From: W11650 sp041844915
Lineage (GTDB): Bacteria > Bacillota > Clostridia > Lachnospirales > Vallitaleaceae
Length of the DNA stretch: 10,317 nucleotides
Direction: 5' to 3'
Assembly (NCBI GenBank): GCA_041844915.1
Contig: JBGZBY010000001.1
Span: 1-10,317, forward strand
In this document: one piece after another, positions 7,290 through 10,317 of the stretch
How positions within the stretch are numbered: position 1 is the first letter of the stretch
Layout: every line of letters starts with the position of its first letter
Program-made: the position numbers and the translations under genes
The notes under the pieces: generated by a model
Told to the model about the DNA's origin: nothing
The model's input: only the letters and a program-made list of their open reading frames with translations
Databases searched by the model: none

Positions 7290-9550
7290 TATTTCTCCTG
7301 CTTCGGCCAGTCAACCTCGACCTCGTAATCATGATGGATCTGGTTCGGCTCGCCGGTAGAAAATTGTTTAAAATATTCCATATGGAGATCCCGAATCTGC
7401 TGATAATTTGTAAGATCAAGCTCCGGCACTCCCCATTCCAAATTGTCTACTAGACCAAGCGCTTTATACCAATCCTCGTCCGTCAAACGCTTATCGCTGA
7501 TAAACTCAAAGGAAGAATAGACAAAGCCCTTCGCTAAAATATCCACGCCGTTGACATGGCACAAAACATATATTTCATAGGGAAATCCGGTCGCTACCTC
7601 CAGAACTCCTCCGGGAAGATCTCCCCTAGCCAATACAGTTGCGATATCGGCGATCAAGGCCGAGCTTTTCTTTGCTTCACTCTCAAAGCCCTCGGTAGCC
7701 AACGCATAAATATAATGAGAATTTAAATATTCAATCAATCCGCCGGCATAGCAAAGCTCCCGCAGCTCCTCCTTGGTCAGATTCTCCCCATTCAGCTCTT
7801 TTCGCGAAATTGTCGCGAAGGCCTTCATAAGCTCCTTGATAGAAGACAAGGGCTCTATCCACTCCTTGGCTACACCTGCTTTCTTCATCAGCTTTTCCGC
7901 ATGAGTAGAAAGTGTTAAAAGCTCCTGATACAGCTCCTCGTTCGGCTCGAGGTAGTGCAAAATCAAGTTTTCTTCCGGAGCCCCCATTTCCGCCATCGCC
8001 TGTTTGGCATATAAGATATTATCATGCTTCAGCTCGGCATAGCTTCCCAGCGCCGCATTGATTTTTTTGTATTCATATGCCTCCGTTGTCATAAAATGTG
8101 GAATAATCTTGCCCTCCGGCACATAATTCAGCGCTCGGTCGATTGCTCTGACCCAGCCGTTATAAAAATTATCGCCGTCCGTCAATTCTCCAGCCGCATA
8201 TTCCTCCTTCATTCTCTTTAAGACTTCATCATATTCCTTCCATGTCTGGTTCGTTTCGTAATTTGCCCGCAAAAAGTTTTCTGCCGTCTTAGAGCCCATC
8301 GCCGCAAACACATCAAAGGAGGTCGGCATCGGTCTGAGCAGCGGCTCCATCAAATTTTGCAGGATATAGCCGTCAACATTAAAGCGCTGCCCCATCAGCT
8401 TAAAATTCTTGCCGACTTCAAAATCCTTGTTGTCTTTGCTCAACTTAGCTACGATTCTGGGCTCCGGCAGCTTTTCAATTTCCTTTTTCAAGATATCCAG
8501 TCCTGCCTGACCCGCCAGCTCCCGCGCCAAATTTTTCCCTTCAAAGGCCTTTAGCACCTCCTGCATTTGGCTGACCATAATATCATCGCTTTCGCCGGAA
8601 TAAAGAGCGGACAGCTCATAGTTTTTCTGCCACAGCTCCATCAGATCTTTGTTTTGCGCCAGCAAATCAGCAATCAGCGCCGCCTCCACCGGCTGCTCTT
8701 GCAAATCAAAGCCCATAAAGCCATACCACATCATCGCTTGAAAATATCGGCTCAGCGCTTCGCTGGAGGTATAGTGTCCTCTGACGGTAAACTGAGAATA
8801 ATCTATATCTCTCTGAAGCAAAGCAGAGCTCTGCGCTGCTTCGGCTATAATATTTTCCATCTCCGCTTCCGCAATCTCCATAGCATCGCCATGCGGTTCC
8901 ACCGGCAGCGTAGCGCTCCCACGGTGCCAGTAAATGTTTTTCCCATCCTCCTGTAAAAGACTGTTGGCAACATGAAAATAAGCGATAATATTGCTGTATG
9001 CATAGTCTAAGGCGTCCGGCGCATTTTGATAAGCTTCGATCGCCTTTTCTTCCATCTCCAGAGAAAGCTCCGTCAAATTGGGTAAATATGTCGCCAGCTC
9101 CAGCGCCTTCATGCTCTCGGAAAAGAAAATATGCCACATATGCAAAACGATATCGGTGGTAATAATCATCGACCCTTCGCTATACTCCATAAATTCATAG
9201 GGCTGATGCATCATCCGCGAAAAATTGTTTTCTGACGGCTCCATGATGATAAAGCCGTTTTTCTCCAGCATAGCCAGCTGCTTTTCTGTAAAGCCCGAAT
9301 AAAAGCCGGCGTTAATAATGTTTTTATAGGAAATCTTGCGAACATTTGCCGCATTGACCTCTTTCTGGCTTGCGGTCTGCTCGCTGTTTGTCGACGCCGC
9401 CTTATTTTCCGTTTCGCTGCTCGTCGTATTGCTGCCGGTCTGCTTCGTCGCTTCCGTACCCTCCTTTGGCTTTAACCCCAGCATACTACAGGAGCTAAGC
9501 AAAAGACAAATCACACATAATATACTTAGCAGTTTTTCTCTTTTTAACAT
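7289..9550 (-). CDS. DUF3160-domain lipoprotein
   Basis: 753 residues from the chosen start. The signal peptide MLKREKLLSILCVICLLLSSC ends in a lipobox LSSC, so Cys21 should be lipidated and the protein tethered to the outer face of the membrane. A Ser/Thr/Glu-rich, flexible linker follows to about 70. The rest matches DUF3160: FTEKQLAMLEKNGFII, then SMIITTDIVLHMWHIFF at about 127-143, a long alpha-helical body, and GGVLEVATGFPYEIYV (about 647-662) with FVYSSFEF and RLTDEDWY after it. The molecular function of DUF3160 is unknown to me; the family occurs in secreted or lipid-anchored proteins of Clostridia and other bacteria. The ATG at 9550 was preferred over one seven codons upstream (9571) because GGAGG lies 7 bases before it. 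It has its own promoter at 9612-9640 and is coupled to the FG-GAP-like gene. Confidence 0.9.
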   Translation of the reverse strand: MLKREKLLSILCVICLLLSSCSMLGLKPKEGTEATKQTGSNTTSSETENKAASTNSEQTASQKEVNAANVRKISYKNIINAGFYSGFTEKQLAMLEKNGFIIMEPSENNFSRMMHQPYEFMEYSEGSMIITTDIVLHMWHIFFSESMKALELATYLPNLTELSLEMEEKAIEAYQNAPDALDYAYSNIIAYFHVANSLLQEDGKNIYWHRGSATLPVEPHGDAMEIAEAEMENIIAEAAQSSALLQRDIDYSQFTVRGHYTSSEALSRYFQAMMWYGFMGFDLQEQPVEAALIADLLAQNKDLMELWQKNYELSALYSGESDDIMVSQMQEVLKAFEGKNLARELAGQAGLDILKKEIEKLPEPRIVAKLSKDNKDFEVGKNFKLMGQRFNVDGYILQNLMEPLLRPMPTSFDVFAAMGSKTAENFLRANYETNQTWKEYDEVLKRMKEEYAAGELTDGDNFYNGWVRAIDRALNYVPEGKIIPHFMTTEAYEYKKINAALGSYAELKHDNILYAKQAMAEMGAPEENLILHYLEPNEELYQELLTLSTHAEKLMKKAGVAKEWIEPLSSIKELMKAFATISRKELNGENLTKEELRELCYAGGLIEYLNSHYIYALATEGFESEAKKSSALIADIATVLARGDLPGGVLEVATGFPYEIYVLCHVNGVDILAKGFVYSSFEFISDKRLTDEDWYKALGLVDNLEWGVPELDLTNYQQIRDLHMEYFKQFSTGEPNQIHHDYEVEVDWPKQEK

Positions 9551-9611
9551 ACTCTCTCCTCCGCTTTTCATCTTTATTCCCTGTTTTTCAGTTTTTTTAG
9601 GTTTCTTCTTT

Positions 9612-9640
9612 ATTATAGTAAATTACTCAAAAAATTTCAA
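9612..9640 (-). promoter_or_regulatory. Sigma-A promoter of the lipoprotein operon
   Basis: On the minus strand, TTGAAA (9640-9635), a 17-base spacer and a perfect TATAAT (9617-9612), about 62 bases before the start codon. Spacing and both boxes are near consensus. It begins about 20 bases from the end of the 150-bp repeat array. Confidence 0.85.
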
Positions 9641-9660
9641 GCCTAAACCACAAGATGACA

Positions 9661-10018
9661 TCCGCGCCGATCCTATCAAACCCTCCATCAGTTCGGCATT
9701 CCCTTTTAAACTGATACAGTGCAACAGAAAAGCTTCCTATAGTCAGCGTTTCTGCCAAAGGCTTTTTTAAAAGCCTTCTCCCCATTATATCCATGCCATA
9801 CTCCATTCTATCCATGCCGATCTTATCAAGCCCTCCGTCAGTTCGGCATTCCCTTTTAAACCGATACAGTGCAGCAGAAAAGCTTCCTATAGTCAGCGCT
9901 CCTGCCAAAGACCTTTTTAAAAGCTTTCTCCCCATTATATCTATGCCATATTCCATTCTACCCGTACCGATCCTATCAAACCCTCCATCAGTCCGGCACA
10001 GCCTTTAAGTCGGTATGC
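9661..10018. repeat. 150-bp tandem repeat, about 2.4 copies
   Basis: Two full units, 9691-9840 and 9841-9990, align without gaps at 135 of 150 positions. A 30-base partial unit precedes them (9661-9690) and about 28 diverged bases follow (9991-10018). All 15 differences between the full units are transitions. Each unit contains an inverted repeat: in the first copy AAGGCTTTT 9758-9766 and AAAAGCCTT 9769-9777, a 9-bp stem; in the second copy (9908-9927) it is partly eroded. Because 150 is a multiple of three, open frames of 50-residue repeats exist on both strands (a minus frame reads MEYGMDIMGRRLLKK...). However, of the 15 differences only 4 are at third positions of that frame and no start has a ribosome site, so I treat it as noncoding. 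It lies exactly between the tRNA terminator and the lipoprotein promoter. Confidence 0.92.
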
Positions 10019-10046
10019 AAAAAAGCGCTTGTAAAACAAGCGCTTT
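10019..10046 (-). terminator. Intrinsic terminator of the tRNA operon
   Basis: On the minus strand, AAAGCGCTTGT (10046-10036), loop TTT and ACAAGCGCTTT (10032-10022) make a perfect 11-bp stem running into further T (10021-10019). It starts 4 bases after the last base of tRNA-Lys. Confidence 0.93.
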
Positions 10047-10049
10047 GGA

Positions 10050-10122
10050 TGAGTCATCAGGGGATCGAACCCTGGACACCCAGATTAAGAGTCTGGTGCT
10101 CTACCAGCTGAGCTAATGACCC
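10050..10122 (-). tRNA. tRNA-Lys(CTT)
   Basis: A full cloverleaf on the minus strand, 73 bases: acceptor GGGTCAT/ATGACTC (one G-U pair), D arm GCTC/GAGC, anticodon stem CCAGA/TCTGG with loop CTCTTAA giving anticodon CTT, and T arm CAGGG/CCCTG with TTCGATC. Discriminator A. The CCA is not encoded (TCC follows), so it must be added by the CCA-adding enzyme. It is the last gene of the operon. Confidence 0.97.
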
Positions 10123-10176
10123 GTATGCTTAAGCTTTCCGAAAAAGAGAAAACTCCTGCCTTCGGATGAAGGCGAA

Positions 10177-10249
<73 letters not shown>

Positions 10250-10255
10250 ATCTCA

Positions 10256-10317
<62 letters not shown>

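Noticed and set aside
8706..9137. Open minus-strand frame of 143 codons overlapping the DUF3160 gene in another frame
   Set aside because: The DUF3160 frame has signal peptide, lipobox and family motifs; the other frame has none and is a by-product of codon use.
9551..9571. Earlier ATG for the DUF3160 lipoprotein at 9571
   Set aside because: The GGAGGAG ribosome site lies between the two Met codons and serves the second; the signal peptide also starts there.
9627..9956. Minus-strand frame of about 109 codons made of two 50-residue repeats
   Set aside because: It is open because the 150-bp unit is a multiple of three. Differences between units fall mostly on first and second codon positions (11 of 15), there is no ribosome site, and the next partial unit breaks the frame with a one-base deletion and stop.
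9793..10008. Plus-strand frame over the same repeat
   Set aside because: Same cause; no ribosome site, low-complexity content, and it runs into the tRNA terminator region antisense to it.
9661..10018. CRISPR array
   Set aside because: The 150-bp units are contiguous tandem repeats without unique spacers and no cas genes are present.

Overview
The window looks like the chromosome of a low-to-mid GC member of the Bacillota, most likely class Clostridia (a Lachnospiraceae-like anaerobe). The signs are strong AGGAGG-type ribosome sites, TTGACA/TATAAT promoters with extended -10 elements, a clostridial-style HtpG, a DUF3160 lipoprotein, and a tRNA-Ser/Phe/Lys cluster in which two of the tRNAs lack an encoded CCA. 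The species cannot be named from sequence reading alone.

Layout. (1) Bases 1-3309, + strand: a two-gene unit. The first gene enters the window from the left. It encodes a ThiF/E1-like adenylating domain fused to an M3 (oligoendopeptidase F-like) zinc peptidase. Its stop overlaps the start (ATGA) of an MFS exporter. E1-like enzyme plus MFS exporter is the logic of microcin C (MccB/MccC) and pantocin-type peptide pathways; a fused peptidase would add a cleavage step. No precursor peptide lies inside the window. (2) Bases 3310-4300: a zone of gene decay. It has a hairpin-rich spacer, a small minus-strand gene killed by an in-frame stop and a frameshift, and a relic of a MarR-type regulator. (3) Bases 4316-6315: htpG (Hsp90) with its own strong promoter and no visible CIRCE. 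(4) Bases 6316-9640: convergent to htpG, a two-gene minus-strand operon for a DUF3160 lipoprotein and a membrane-anchored FG-GAP-like protein. The two are joined by a TAATG overlap, with a clear promoter at one end and an intrinsic terminator at the other. (5) Bases 9661-10018: a 150-bp tandem repeat, about 2.4 copies. The two full copies differ at 15 positions, all transitions, with no indels. (6) Bases 10019-10317: a minus-strand tRNA operon, Ser(TGA, cut by the window edge) - Phe(GAA) - Lys(CTT), ending in a strong terminator that abuts the repeat array.

The candidate for an undescribed system is the E1-peptidase fusion with its coupled exporter. The E1 domain keeps the nucleotide-binding glycines, the lysine and the aspartate of the family, but has alanine where MoeB-type enzymes carry an arginine. 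The peptidase half has a complete HExxH...E zinc site. Its most natural reading is peptide modification, cleavage and export. This remains inference until the genes left of the window are seen. The 150-bp repeat next to the tRNA operon is the second item worth following up.
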